From NCBI RefSeq assembly GCF_026262505.1, contig NC_067203.1, positions 14,210,392 through 14,274,391 of the forward strand: a stretch of 64,000 bases of DNA, in the 5' to 3' direction. The position numbers and the translations under genes are program-made. The notes beneath the pieces were generated by a model. That model worked only from the letters and a program-made list of their open reading frames with translations, ran no database searches and was not told where the DNA came from. Positions 46,347 to 56,486 of this stretch are shown here, in pieces (position 1 is the first letter of the stretch; the number at the start of each line of letters is the position of its first letter). The stretch is from Trichomonas vaginalis G3 (taxonomy: Eukaryota > Parabasalia > Trichomonadida > Trichomonadidae).

Positions 46347-46547
46347 ATGAGCTCCGAGTCACCGAGAAAACTTGGTCAGATGTTAGCAGCTTACTTCCCT
46401 GAGGAGGATGGAAGCGTTACATACGTAAGGTTCAAAAACAACGAACCTGGAATTGCGTACCAAATTCGCAATTACATGACCATGGAAGAGTACGAAAGGT
46501 TCCTACAAGAGAAACCAGCTCTAAACAACTCAGAAAAGAAAGAATAA
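46347..46547 (+). CDS. Small alpha/beta protein, unknown
   Basis: 66 aa, ATG at 46347. GQMLAAYFPEEDGSVTYVRF suggests a short beta sheet, and NYMTMEEYERFLQE a helix. Preceded by AAAGTGACATTTTT. Composition shares the less AT-rich style of its neighbours. Confidence 0.45.
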   Translation: MSSESPRKLGQMLAAYFPEEDGSVTYVRFKNNEPGIAYQIRNYMTMEEYERFLQEKPALNNSEKKE

Positions 46548-46575
46548 AAAGTTTAACTCGTAATTGTTTATTTTT

Positions 46576-47172
46576 TTACTTGTATGGGCAAGCTGCAAGA
46601 ATGAAGTCGACTATCTCAGTCTTTGTCTTGACCAGTTGGACTGCTCTTGCGAGTACGTCTGTTTTGCGGTCTCCAGCTGGTGTCTGACCTTCGTAATTGC
46701 GCATGTTCTTGAGAGCTCCAACTGTAAATGGTTGTAGGATGAAGAGTCTCTCAGACTGCTTGAGGTAGTCGTCACGGTCACGAACCGAATCTGTGGTACG
46801 AGTCGAATTGGTCGACCTTAGGGAAGAGACTGAAAGCCTGTCGTCTTCCATAGGGGCTGTGGCATACTCTTTGCGTAAACGGTTCAGACCTTCTTCGAAC
46901 TCTTGGTCTCTCTTGGATTGAGATTGGAATTGGAATTGGGGTGGAGGGTTTGACATGAACATCCAAGGGTTAGGGCAGTAAGGCATAGGCTGAGGAGGGT
47001 AGTTCGGGAAGCCTTGAGGAGGTATTTGGTAGTAATTTGGAAATTGGTAGTAATTCGGAGGTACTTGTTGGAACTGAGGTACTTGTTGGAACTGAGGTTG
47101 CTGAGGTGCAGGGGCTGGTGCTTTAGGTTCCTCTGGTTGGGATATGGGCTCGGTTGGTGGTACGTCGGACAT
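46576..47172 (-). CDS. Pro/Gln/Tyr-rich protein with charged C-terminal domain, unknown
   Basis: 198 aa from the ATG at 47172 (MSDVPPTEPI); the frame stays open into the adjacent repeat but those codons are repeat-derived. Residues 1-90 are low complexity (FQQVPPNYYQFPNYYQIPPQ). Residues 100-198 look globular and helical (AVQLVKTKTEIVDFILAACP), with an SSLRSTNSTRTTDS linker. Its start also exists as a remnant at 42576-42655. Divergent to 47545 across a minisatellite. Confidence 0.5.
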   Translation of the reverse strand: MSDVPPTEPISQPEEPKAPAPAPQQPQFQQVPQFQQVPPNYYQFPNYYQIPPQGFPNYPPQPMPYCPNPWMFMSNPPPQFQFQSQSKRDQEFEEGLNRLRKEYATAPMEDDRLSVSSLRSTNSTRTTDSVRDRDDYLKQSERLFILQPFTVGALKNMRNYEGQTPAGDRKTDVLARAVQLVKTKTEIVDFILAACPYK

Positions 47173-47544
47173 TGTCTTGAAACAATAAAAGACTTGTCTT
47201 GAAACAATAAAAGACTTGTCTTGAAACAATAAAAGACTTGTCTTGAAAAAGTAAAAGACTTGTCTTGAAAAAGTAAAAGACTTGTCTTGAAAAAGTAAAA
47301 GAGTTGTCTTGAAAAAGTAAAAGACTTGTCTTGAAAAAGTACGGGTATCGTCTGAAATCAAGACCACTGTTCTCAAATTTGAGAACTTTACACCAAAAAA
47401 TTTCTTGAAAAATAACGGGTCTTGTCTTGAAAAAGTAAAAGACTTGTCTTGAAAAAGTAAAAGACTTGTCTTGAAAAAGTAAAAGACTCGTCTTGAAAAA
47501 GTAAAAGACTCGTCTTGAAAAAGTAAAAGACTCGTCTTGAAACA
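47173..47544. repeat. 22-bp minisatellite forming a divergent intergenic region
   Basis: About fourteen copies of CTTGAAAAAGTAAAAGACTT plus GT (variants with ACAATAAAAG and ACTCGT) fill the 372 bp between the divergent starts 47172 and 47545, interrupted by one unique stretch at about 47340-47415. Long frames across it are repeat artefacts. Confidence 0.88.
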
Positions 47545-47910
47545 ATGACCGACATAGACCCAGCAGATGAGGCAATCTACCTTATAGAGATAAATGAGCT
47601 AGTTAGGAACTACCTGAGCCATCTGAAGTCAAACAAGACCATTGCAGGCTGGGTGTCTGGAAGAAGTGCGCTTAAAATTGAAATTGACACTGGAATTGTC
47701 CTGCAAATACCAGAAAACACTCCTTTCGACGACATAAAAGAGATGAAGAAAGAAGTCCTCTTGAAGTTCTTTGCCAAGCGTCCTTGGATACTACTTCCAA
47801 ACAGAGAGAACCCAACTGTACGAATTGCCCAAATTCTCAGAGGACTCTTACACTTCTCGGGTCGGGCGTTCTTCATAAACACAGAAGGCGACATCGTACC
47901 TTTACAGTAA
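47545..47910 (+). CDS. Small globular protein, unknown
   Basis: 121 aa, ATG at 47545, immediately after the minisatellite. IYLIEINELVRNYLSHLKSN is helical; WVSGRSALKIEIDTGIVLQI and GRAFFINTEGDIVPLQ are strand-like. No family recognised. A remnant of a paralogue's start is at about 42950-43014. Confidence 0.5.
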   Translation: MTDIDPADEAIYLIEINELVRNYLSHLKSNKTIAGWVSGRSALKIEIDTGIVLQIPENTPFDDIKEMKKEVLLKFFAKRPWILLPNRENPTVRIAQILRGLLHFSGRAFFINTEGDIVPLQ

Positions 47911-47936
47911 ACATCTCATTTTAACTTCACTTTTTT

Positions 47937-48221
47937 ATGTTTTTACTCACACTCGTACTCAACAGGTATGTGTACACATATGTCAACTGTGAACCTTGTA
48001 TTGACCGGTCTTCCTGCAAATGCAAGTTCGGTCAATACACAATTTATGGTGGCAAGAAAGACAGTGGGGAATGTTATTCTGACATCTGTTGTTGCGCTCG
48101 AGAGAGAATTGAAATTCCAGACCCAACTCCAACACCAACACTCAAGTTGCCAAAGACTCATGTGAAGAAGAAGCCTTCTGGTAAGTTTCTTATAGCCATA
48201 TACATGGCACGCTTTGAGTAA
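47937..48221 (+). CDS. Cysteine-rich small protein, unknown
   Basis: 94 aa, ATG at 47937. Short hydrophobic start (MFLLTLVLNRYVYTYVN), possibly a weak signal peptide, then a Cys cluster (CEPC, CKCKF, CYSDICCCARE) that could be a disulfide knot or zinc site, then a Pro/Thr linker and basic tail. Weakly supported because another frame is open over part of it. Confidence 0.35.
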   Translation: MFLLTLVLNRYVYTYVNCEPCIDRSSCKCKFGQYTIYGGKKDSGECYSDICCCARERIEIPDPTPTPTLKLPKTHVKKKPSGKFLIAIYMARFE

Positions 48222-48243
48222 AAACATTTTTTTCATTTTTTGA

Positions 48244-48828
48244 ATGAAGCAAGTTAAATTCGTCCCACACCAATCTCAATGGACCGATGAAGAGTTTCAA
48301 GCTATGGTTGAAGACGTTGAGAACGACATAGACGGCGAACTTGAAGGAGCTCAAACCACAATTGCAACCAAAATTGCACAAGTCAAAGAAGAGATAGCTC
48401 CACTTAAAGCTACCAAAGCTACTCTTGACCTCATGGATAGTTACCGTTTAGATGTCAAGAGTGGAATAAGACAATTAAAATTAAAACTTCTAAACTACGA
48501 AGCTATACTCCAAAAGTTAGCAGAAATGAGAAGACTTTACCAGAGCTACTTACATGTAAGGGACTTACCTTCAAGCAGTCCGACCAAAGATGAATTTTCT
48601 GACATTGTCCCAATTTTGTCCGAAAGTCAGCTCAGATGTTTCGAACTGCTCCCAACATATCCAGAATATGAACGTTTGCCTGAACTCTTCCGCAATCTCA
48701 AAAAACGTTTTTTGGTTCTCATGTTCGAAACTTTTATCGGAAGAGACAACAAACGTTCAGAAGAAGAACAAGATATTATTTTAAACTTGTTGTATGACTT
48801 AACCGTCATAACAAGCTTTTTGAAGTAA
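48244..48828 (+). CDS. Coiled-coil protein, unknown
   Basis: 194 aa, ATG at 48244. Residues 10-100 are coiled coil (MVEDVENDIDGELEGAQTTI, TKIAQVKEEIAPLKATKATL); the remainder is helical with a Leu-rich end. It could be a structural dimer or trimer. Neighbours 47545, 47937 and 48861 are co-oriented. Confidence 0.5.
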   Translation: MKQVKFVPHQSQWTDEEFQAMVEDVENDIDGELEGAQTTIATKIAQVKEEIAPLKATKATLDLMDSYRLDVKSGIRQLKLKLLNYEAILQKLAEMRRLYQSYLHVRDLPSSSPTKDEFSDIVPILSESQLRCFELLPTYPEYERLPELFRNLKKRFLVLMFETFIGRDNKRSEEEQDIILNLLYDLTVITSFLK

Positions 48829-48860
48829 AACCGTCATTCTCAAACCACTTCATTTTTTCG

Positions 48861-49580
48861 ATGTCCGAACAAGCACCGAAGCCGAACACAATGGCAGATG
48901 TCCTTTCAATGTTGCCAGACAAGCGCCCAGTTCAAATTCAAATTTTGAATTTGAAAGCTCATCTGACAAACACCGTTAAGACTCTCCAAAGTAGTCTTAT
49001 GGAAGAGATGACCAAGCTCAAAGCCGATGTCCTCATGAACCAAGCTTCCAATGAGAAATGCCTGAATGATTTGACGGAAACCTTGCGCATTTACGCGAGA
49101 GAGAACCGAGACCTTGCCAGACTCATCTACCGTTTCTTCGAAGAGATAGACGCCATCTGGAAGGTACTCGGAAAGGACAGAACCTCCAACACCGTAATTC
49201 GTGAGTACCAAATTGAAGAAGGAATTGTCGAGGAAGAAGAGGAAGAAGAGGAAGAAGAGAAACACGAAGAAGAGAAACACGAAGAAAAGGAAGTTTGGGC
49301 AACTCTTGTTGCCGATGACACTTACGAAATTTCCCAACCCTACCCATACAAAATCCGCAACAAGGAGACAGGCAAGGTTCTTACCCCAGTCCTCAACAAC
49401 TTGGGACACTTGAACCTTAACCTTCGGAATCGCGGTTCAATCTCCATGGGCAAGCTTGTCGCAATTCAATGGGTTCCAAATCCAACAAGAAGACGAAGGT
49501 CAGACACATTGACGGTGACAAGCTCAACAACCGTAAGGAGAACCTCGAGTGGTTCTAAGAGTAAAAAAATTTTATTTTAG
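48861..49580 (+). pseudogene. Coiled-coil protein with polyglutamate stretch and HNH-like end, probably broken
   Basis: ATG at 48861. Residues 25-105 helical; residues 121-145 almost all Glu (IVEEEEEEEEEEKHEEEKHE). The 3' part (about 49320-49556) reads YPYKIRNKETGKVLTPVLNN, and the DNA there also encodes IDGDKLNNRKENLEW, a classic HNH homing-nuclease signature. I treat the locus as broken. Confidence 0.45.
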
Positions 49581-49620
49581 GGGGAAACCCCGAGTAAATT
49601 TAGTTTTAGTTGCGTAAGGG

Positions 49621-49866
49621 TTAAATTAAGGTAATTTGGACAAGTAGTTCCTGACCTCTGAATTGGACTCTTTCGTCATCCCAGTTGCGTAGGAGGTCGT
49701 CCCAGAGGAGTTGGTAGAATTGCCAATCCAAGGACGATTTGTCCTCCCAGGCATTGAGGATGTACTGCTCGTAGAGTTTCATGACCTCTGCCTTGCACCA
49801 GACACCCTCTCCCTTGGAACGTAAGGCTTCTTCGAAGTGCTCGAATGCGATTGGCTGCGTGACCAT
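49621..49866 (-). CDS. Small acidic helical protein, unknown
   Basis: 81 aa from the ATG at 49866 (MVTQPIAFEHFEEALRSKGE); the frame extends 4 codons upstream only to a GTG. Trp/Asp-rich helices (WEDKSSLDWQFYQLLWDDLL). Convergent with 48861-49580. A decayed gene may extend upstream to about 50020. Confidence 0.35.
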   Translation of the reverse strand: MVTQPIAFEHFEEALRSKGEGVWCKAEVMKLYEQYILNAWEDKSSLDWQFYQLLWDDLLRNWDDERVQFRGQELLVQITLI

Positions 49867-50027
49867 CTGAAATGACACTTTTTGTCCGTTTGGTCAATGT
49901 TCGTGTCTCGTGCCATAGTCGACGAAAATACAACAAACAGGTTATATATGAGTTTGAGACCAAGAATGGTGTAACTCGACCTGTCCGATTCAAATTCGAA
50001 TAAAAATTTTTTATTTCATGCAATGTT

Positions 50028-52144
50028 TTATTTCTGTGCCGTCTTCAAGTATGCCCCAGTACTTACGCTTGGAGAGGACATGAACTTCGGTGAAAATTTT
50101 GTCCAATTTGAATTGACCCATCTTTTCACCGACCATCCCATTTCAATGAGTTTGTTATACCCTTCTTCGTTCGTCATGAGTGCGTCAATGTTCTCATAGT
50201 AAACCACAACTTTGGATTTGACTTCGGAGAAGAATTTGTTGTAGTTGTCAAGGACTGCTTTGCGAACTGAGGTAAGACCAATGTTCGACAATAGGTTTTA
50301 TGTGGTTACTAAGCCACCTTGACCTTGAGTAATTCGTATTCAAAACAAAAGGAGAAAACCTTTCAACAAAGTTGTCGACCTTCTCATAATGTTTACTCTT
50401 CATCTTTGAGGTTTCTTAATGGAATATCCCCATGTCGAATTCATAAGCAATTTGAGTGTCATTGCAAGTTTGGGGTTTGAAGCTTTCCTAATATCATACA
50501 GTTGTTGTATGACTTTTCCAACTGTATAGTTCCTTCCTGGGAACTCACCATCTTCGTTTGGAATTCCAGTCGGAATATATTGGACGAACCTCATGTACGC
50601 AGCGTTAAGGTCGACATAGTATATCTTTTCATCTGAGTCGAACTTGTCGCAACCAATGGTCCAGTTTGTGGAAATTCAAGTGAGTCTCTTATCTTCTGAG
50701 AAACTTCTCCTGTTATCTCATAAACATCGTCGAAGCAACCTGTTTCATATAAAACCTTCTGACCTAACTCAGATGCTCTCCAATACAATTTGACGTCAAT
50801 TGGATGTCTCAATGGAAGTTTGTTTATAGCATCTTGAAGTTCTTGCAACCTCATTGGAAGTTCTTCTGGTTCAGGTTGGTATCCGAACAATCCAACTCCT
50901 TTGGAATTGTGTACTTCTTTTGTGCTATAACTTTGTCTGGAACAACTTTTGGTCTTGCTAACAGTGAAAAGTTTGTTTCGTCTTTTGGTACAAAAGTTTC
51001 TGTCAGCTTGTCATCTGGAATTGGTTCCAACAAACCTTTCTCGAAAAGAATGTTTACAGCTCTGACAATGTTGCACTTGCCTTTTCCGAACAATGGGTTT
51101 GTAAGACTTTCGTTCAACATGAAGTGGTTGTGGACAATTACAATCTTCAACCATGGTAAGTCTTTGTCAACAACATAGTCGTCATGTGAAGAACCTTTAG
51201 CTGTAGGTATGTTGACTCGGATATTGACATTTGCCAACGGTGCAATTTTTGCCAATTGACCTCTGAGATGTACCTTGTCTTCACACATGACTCAAGATAC
51301 TTCATCTTCTCTCTGTAACAAGACCAGAGTTCCTGAGACATGTAAGAATACAAGGTTCATTGACAATTGTTTCAATTGAATTGTAAATTCCATACCTTGT
51401 CAAGTCAATGTCAGACTTATTTATGAACGGGAAGTATCCAGCATGTTGTCTGACTGCTTGAGGGTTAGGTTGGTACCATTCGAACTTGACACTTGCAATT
51501 CCTTCAATTGCATTCAAAATGTCTGAGTCGGAGTCAACCATTTGTTCTCTCTTTGTAGTCTTGAAAGCGTCAAGAAGTTTGCAGCTGTTGTGACATTGCC
51601 ATGTGCATAGTATGACCGTCCAAATCTGTTACGGTTAGTCTGAGATTGTATCCTTTCTTATTTCCGTCTTGTATGGCAGCAAGTACACCCATGAAGCCTT
51701 CTTTGTTCTTTCCTTCGTCAAAGTTTACTGTAAAGGTTCGACCAGATGTAATTTGACTTCTAACTTCACGTACTTTTCATATGCATATCTTGTTCTTTCC
51801 ATGGGAGCATGTTTGTCTTCACCTTTTCCTTTTTTCCTTCTCAAAGGATGCAATTGTTCGTCATGTTTCCAGTAGAATCTGGCAAAGCCGTCGTGTCCTT
51901 CAACTTGAGGTTCTAACATCGAAAGGCATGTCCATAAGACGTTCTTCTTCTAACCTCTCTAGTCTGTTTGGATAATTTGCGCGTGCTGTTTCCAATCCAT
52001 TTCGTAGCGAAGACCAGACAATTTGTCATAGACTTTTATGGGTCTTCCCTTCCTATATTTAAAATTCTTCGAAACTTTCCAACCATATCTTTCTAACTCT
52101 GCTTTTATTCTAGCAGATTTTCTATCCATTCTATATGGGGGCAT
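50028..52144 (-). pseudogene. Protein-primed family B DNA polymerase relic
   Basis: ATG at 52144 (MPPYRMDRKSARIKAELERY). Recognisable pieces: EPCILTCLRNSGL and VHNHFMLNESL, which echo the polymerase N-terminal domain of element 1; LLMNSTWGYSIKKP (polymerase motif B); VVYYENIDALMTNEEG at the motif C position. The locus is far shorter than the 2.9-kb polymerase locus of element 1 and much decayed. Confidence 0.65.
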
Positions 52145-52173
52145 TTTTATAAAAATAAAAAATATTTTTTTCT

Positions 52174-52373
52174 TTACTTTACATAACCACCTGCTGCCAT
52201 AAGTCTTTGACGCCAACCCATACCAGCTAATGAAGGTTGACTTGGTTTAGTTTGGAAACTAAACTTTGGTTTTGGTTTATCTTCAGTTTTTGGTTTTCTT
52301 CTTCTATCGGTTTTTCGTCACTTTTCGGTTCCTCTGACTTTACCTCACTTGCAGGTAGTTGTGTCGTCAACAT
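52174..52373 (-). pseudogene. Small Ser/Glu/Lys-rich gene, broken
   Basis: ATG at 52373 (MLTTQLPASEVKSEEPKSDE), ending near PSLAGMGWRQRLMAAGGYVK. Overlaps the next gene upstream by about 29 bp. Unknown. Confidence 0.35.
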
Positions 52374-52755
52374 CTTCATAAATATCATATGCCATTTGTT
52401 TTTGTTTTCCTTTCAACTTTTTGTGTTTGTTGTAAAGTTTAGAATATTTCGACTCTAAGTCAATGAGATGTTCTATAATGAACTGTTGGTCAGTGAAGTA
52501 AACTTTTCCATCTGTTGTCTCGAAAGCTCCTTCAGACTTCAATATTTTATTTGTGAGAGTCTGTTTCTTTTTTGAGATACTAGCCGTTCCATTTCTATGA
52601 AAAGTGACTTTATAGTTAGGGTTTGTATTTCCAGACCTGGCACTTTCTATTATTGAATTTTTCTCTTCATCTGTAAGTTCTTTGACAGGTTTTGACAATG
52701 GTTCTGAACTTTTTGTTTGTGGTGTCAAATCTACCGTTTCAACTTCTTCGGTCAT
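52345..52755 (-). CDS. Small basic protein of the FY-x-KDG family
   Basis: 136 aa, ATG at 52755. SARSGNTNPNYKVTFHRNGT and ASISKKKQTL resemble PFYYVSQSKDGKIYVRKRKV of 18605-19030. A helical coiled coil follows (LIDLESKYSKLYNKHKKLKG). Its leader AAATTTTTTACTGAGATGAA is repeated before 52930. Confidence 0.5.
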   Translation of the reverse strand: MTEEVETVDLTPQTKSSEPLSKPVKELTDEEKNSIIESARSGNTNPNYKVTFHRNGTASISKKKQTLTNKILKSEGAFETTDGKVYFTDQQFIIEHLIDLESKYSKLYNKHKKLKGKQKQMAYDIYEDVDDTTTCK

Positions 52756-52774
52756 TTCATCTCAGTAAAAAATT

Positions 52775-52930
52775 TTAGTTTGGTTTGTTTTCAACTGGTT
52801 GTTTAGGTTTTTTAAGTCGGTCTAAAACTTCCTGAGGTATAGGAAGAACTTGACAAACACGTGGTTGTGTAACTGCTGGAAGTCGACAAATCCATCTTGA
52901 ACCCATTTGTCTCAATGCTGTATTGTTCAT
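52775..52930 (-). CDS. 51-residue basic protein, unknown
   Basis: ATG at 52930 to TAA at 52775: MNNTALRQMGSRWICRLPAV then a Pro/Lys-rich end (VLDRLKKPKQPVENKP). Supported by the leader identical to that of 52755 and by flush spacing with neighbours. Confidence 0.45.
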   Translation of the reverse strand: MNNTALRQMGSRWICRLPAVTQPRVCQVLPIPQEVLDRLKKPKQPVENKPN

Positions 52931-52980
52931 TTCATCTCAGTAAAAAATTTACATTCCCCACGTTTGAGGCGGTTGGTTGG

Positions 52981-53345
52981 TTATTGTTTACCCTGTTGTG
53001 CATGGTTATATCCTCTGTTAAAGAATCTTTCACCTTGGTCCATATAGTGCCCTGCTTGGTTATAGTAGTCATTTGCTTTGTTATAGTAGTTTCCTGCTTG
53101 TCTTCCTACATTGTCCATCCATCCTTGAACTTTTCCTCTTGTTTCAGGATTTGGAATAAGATTTGCTGCATCTCGTGCTACTCCCAACCTTTCTGTACAG
53201 TTTGTATAATAGGTTGTGCTTTCTCTTTAAGTATACCTAATGTACTCAAAATCTTCCTTCCAATTCCAAATGCACCTCTGGCTATTGTTCCCACTGCGGG
53301 CAAAAATCTGGATGCAACTCCTGCTAATGCGCCAAATAAACCCAT
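52981..53345 (-). pseudogene. Amphipathic minor capsid candidate, broken
   Basis: ATG at 53345: MGLFGALAGVASRFLPAVGT continues into AFGIGRKILSTLGI, a Gly/Ala/Leu amphipathic start like those at 56726 and 1373. The later part is Asn/Tyr/Gln-rich (GNYYNKANDYYNQAGHYMDQ). Adenovirus pVI-like by architecture; inference. Broken. Confidence 0.45.
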
Positions 53346-53363
53346 TTCTTATGGGTTAAAAAA

Positions 53364-54317
53364 TGACGAATCCAAACAAGGACCCCTATGTTTCTAAAGA
53401 CAAAGAAAGCACTCATGTAAAAATCTTTAGTTCAACACCAAATGCTTGGTTTATGGATATCTTGGAAAACATTCCGAGTATAGAGAAGATGGACCACCAT
53501 ACTGGCTAATATTTGTCGGTCAAAACACAAGATACTGTGAAGCCATACCATTACAGTCCAAAAATATTTTAGATGTGAAAACTGCTTTGACAATATTCGT
53601 TGACAAATACCATCCAACAAAACTGACATCTGACTGTGAAAGTTCTTTCAAATCAGACGATATTAAAAACTATCTGCGTTCAAAAAATGTAAACCAATAT
53701 TTCATTGTCGACCAAAACCATTCTGCTCTTGGTGTCATTGACAGTTGTATAAAAATCTTAAGAGACTTAAACCAACCACAAGGTGGTGAGGTAGATGAAA
53801 TGTCATATGACGACAAATATAGACACTTCTCCATGGCAAAGATGAGACAAGTTTTAAATATTTACAATAGCCGTAAACAAAAAGGTTTGGGAAACCACTC
53901 CCCCGAAGAAATGAAAAACAACCCGACTTAGAGAAAGACTATATATTTAATAGTTTAGTCAAAAGAGACAAACAAGAAAGAATGCCAGGCTTCAAACTTA
54001 AGAAAGGTGACAAAGTAAAAATAGAAATACCTAAACGCGACCCATATGAAAATACTATTGACTATGACAACAATGGGAACTCGACAGGTACTCACATTCG
54101 TGTTCGTAAAAATAGAAGAAAGTATACAAGAGAATATTATGAAGTTTTAGGCAAACATGGCAAAATGTACACACTGCAAGCAGAAGATAAAACTACTATT
54201 GTCAGACCTCGTTTCAAACTTGTCAAAGTTCAAGGTGGTATACTTTCAAAGACAGTTCCTAACAAATATAAGACAACTCCTGACGAATATGCTAAAGAAG
54301 TTGAAAATGACGACTAA
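53364..54317 (+). pseudogene. Integrase (rve), broken
   Basis: LTSDCESSFKSDDIKNYLRS holds the second catalytic Asp; NHSALGVIDSCIKILRDLNQ parallels NHNILGIINRFIRTLRDLNQ of element 1. The C-terminal part (53982-54317) is a small SH3-like domain (KLKKGDKVKIEIPKRD, RKYTREYYEVLGKHGKMYTL). It ends overlapping the fibre gene by 4 bp, tail to tail. Broken. Confidence 0.75.
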
Positions 54318-55616
54318 GCAATTCTATACCATGCGTAAACTGTCATGTAAGGTGGCATGTAGTCTTTACTTTGTCCCGTTGTTTGCGTATATCCTGAAAC
54401 GCGATGTGTATGGTTTCCTCCCTGAGTGTCACTCCAGTAACAATTTATAGCAAACTTAACGTCGTCTTTAACATCATATCCTTTACCTTTTGTCATTCCT
54501 GACCAATCCCAAAATCTATGCTTATGCCAACCTGCTTGAGATGTACTTAAATTATGTAGTGACTGTGTGCAGGTAAATTTTCACCTGAAATCGTTTTACT
54601 TCCACCTGTTTCCTTTGAAGAGTTTGCACAATACAAAAACCTGTCGACTATTTGAGTCCAAGTTCCAAAACCAAGTACTTTCTGGTTGGTAGAGTTCATT
54701 GACGTAAATAGAGCCTATAGGATATACTGTTTGAAGTATTTCTGTCTTTAACGTTTGAAGCTCTGTTTTGTCAGCTTTCTTATCTAACTCATCGTTAACA
54801 TATGTTTTGTCAGCTTTTTTATCTAACTCATCGTTAACATATGTTTTGTCAGCTTTTTATCATATAAATCTTGAGCAGTGAATTTAACTTTGTTTTCATC
54901 CTCCATGACATAGACATTTCTACATCTAATGTATCTCATCGTTGTTATGTCTTTTCCGATGTTAAACCTTGTGGAAAGTTAGGAGGTTTCCAATTTAATA
55001 CATCCCCACCAGTTTCTTCAACCGTTCCTTCAATATTTTCTATACCAACAGTTGCGAAGAAATCGTGTGTATGTCCAACGTCACTTTTCCTGTTTAAGGT
55101 TTCTTGTAAGTTTGTAATATCAGATATGGTATGTGTATGAGTCTTTTTAGAATATTCTTTGTCAGCTCTTGTCACTTCACTTGACATTTTATTGTCAACA
55201 TATGTTTTATCTGCTTTGTCATCTAACATTGCTGGTAGTTCATCTACGTCATAGATGTTATGTGTATGATGTTTTTGTGGGTATGTTCTATCTGTCCATG
55301 CGAGAATATAGTCTCTTGTTGCATCTACATACTCTTTGTCAGCTTTGTTGTCAATATCTGCCTTCATAAGAAGTTCATCTATAGGTTTCTCGTTTAAAGT
55401 TCTTTTTGTTGGATTTATACAAACAGTATGGTTCTTACTGTCTTGAAACAGAAACTCGTCTGTCAATGGGTTTATCGTCAGTTTTAAGTTTCCTTCTTTC
55501 AATGACTCAGATATCTTAGAATAGTTTGAAAAGTTTGTTGTGTTCTTATTTAGAGCTTGCACAATGAGTTGTCGGTTGTGTTGTATTTCTCTCATAGACG
55601 CTGTTTCTTTCGACAT
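54314..55616 (-). pseudogene. Phage tail-fibre-like gene, broken
   Basis: ATG at 55616. KADKTYVDNKMSSEVTRADK and repeated HTHTISDITNLQETLNRKSD units form a fibre shaft as in 6425-8101. The 3' end reads GGNHTHRVSGYTQTTGQSKD and YMPPYMTVYAWYRIA, the same tip as element 1. A roughly 39-bp tandem repeat (about 54770-54860) encodes repeated KADKTYVNDELDK-type units. Broken. Confidence 0.75.
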
Positions 55617-55634
55617 TTTTATTCTAGATAAAAT
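55617..55634. promoter_or_regulatory. 18-bp divergent promoter
   Basis: TTTTATTCTAGATAAAAT between divergent starts 55616 and 55635. Confidence 0.5.
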
Positions 55635-56483
55635 ATGCTTTCAATAGAAAAAGAAAATTCAAGAGTTGCTACAACTAAACCATTAGATGAACTTTTTACT
55701 AATGTCGGTCAAAAGTTTGAGACAGAGACCGTAAAGCATGAAGGCTATCGTTTTGACTACCCACTTAGATGGTTAAGAGACCCATCCGTCACAAAAGCTA
55801 TTGGCTTTCGTAGAATGAAGTTCATTTCAGAAGCCATACATGGTTTCCCATTTACGGTCGCTTTTGAAGTTCGATACTATAACAAAGAAAAACGTACGTA
55901 TGAGAAATTTGAACAGGGAAAACTTTTACAAGTGAATTTGCTTGTAAACTTAGAAACAACTCTTCAAGCTTTTCAAGAAAAAATAAACGATATCTATCTC
56001 GAATATGCAAAACAGTACAACATTGACGAAGGAGAGTACCATCTCGATATTTTATATGACAGGAAAAATGCAACTGTTAAATTCAATAGAATAGAAGACC
56101 TTGGAGAAGACGTTTATATTTCTACAAAATATAACAACTTGGCATGGTATAGATTTTTGAGGATGTTAAATCAGCCTGCAGAATATCCAGTACACCCGAA
56201 CTTTTATGAAGTCGAAAACCCTAATGGAACATATGAAAATGTTTTCGACTCAGATGCTATTATAGTTCATGCTTCATTTTCTGGTGCACAAAACTCTTTT
56301 TTATGCTTGGCAAATGACTTTTACGAAAAACCTACAAAGCTATATGAACCACCGAGTGGAAGTATTTCAGACTTTCAAGTATGGTTTACAACAGATGGAA
56401 GAAAGAGAATAGTTCCATTATACCATGCGTTTTACTTAGAACTTAGTCTCATATACAACTACTATCGAACAGTAAAAATATAA
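55635..56483 (+). CDS. Strand-rich structural protein, candidate minor capsid
   Basis: 282 aa, ATG at 55635, intact. RWLRDPSVTKAIGFRRMKFI then FPFTVAFEVRYYNKEKRTYE parallels the N-terminal pattern of 17446-18303 and 63175-64000. QVNLLVNLETTLQAFQEKIN is a helical insert in the same position as in those proteins. The last strand pair (IVPLYHAFYLELSLIYNYYR) mirrors IIEMILIAY and DCLYIETQLL of the other two. Divergent from the fibre gene, which suggests a vertex protein and its fibre are expressed together. Confidence 0.55.
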   Translation: MLSIEKENSRVATTKPLDELFTNVGQKFETETVKHEGYRFDYPLRWLRDPSVTKAIGFRRMKFISEAIHGFPFTVAFEVRYYNKEKRTYEKFEQGKLLQVNLLVNLETTLQAFQEKINDIYLEYAKQYNIDEGEYHLDILYDRKNATVKFNRIEDLGEDVYISTKYNNLAWYRFLRMLNQPAEYPVHPNFYEVENPNGTYENVFDSDAIIVHASFSGAQNSFLCLANDFYEKPTKLYEPPSGSISDFQVWFTTDGRKRIVPLYHAFYLELSLIYNYYRTVKI

Positions 56484-56486
56484 TTT

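Noticed and set aside
47123-47575. 150-aa minus-strand frame of FFKTSLLLFQDKS repeats
   Set aside because: A direct translation of the 22-bp minisatellite; no start context and no similar protein elsewhere.
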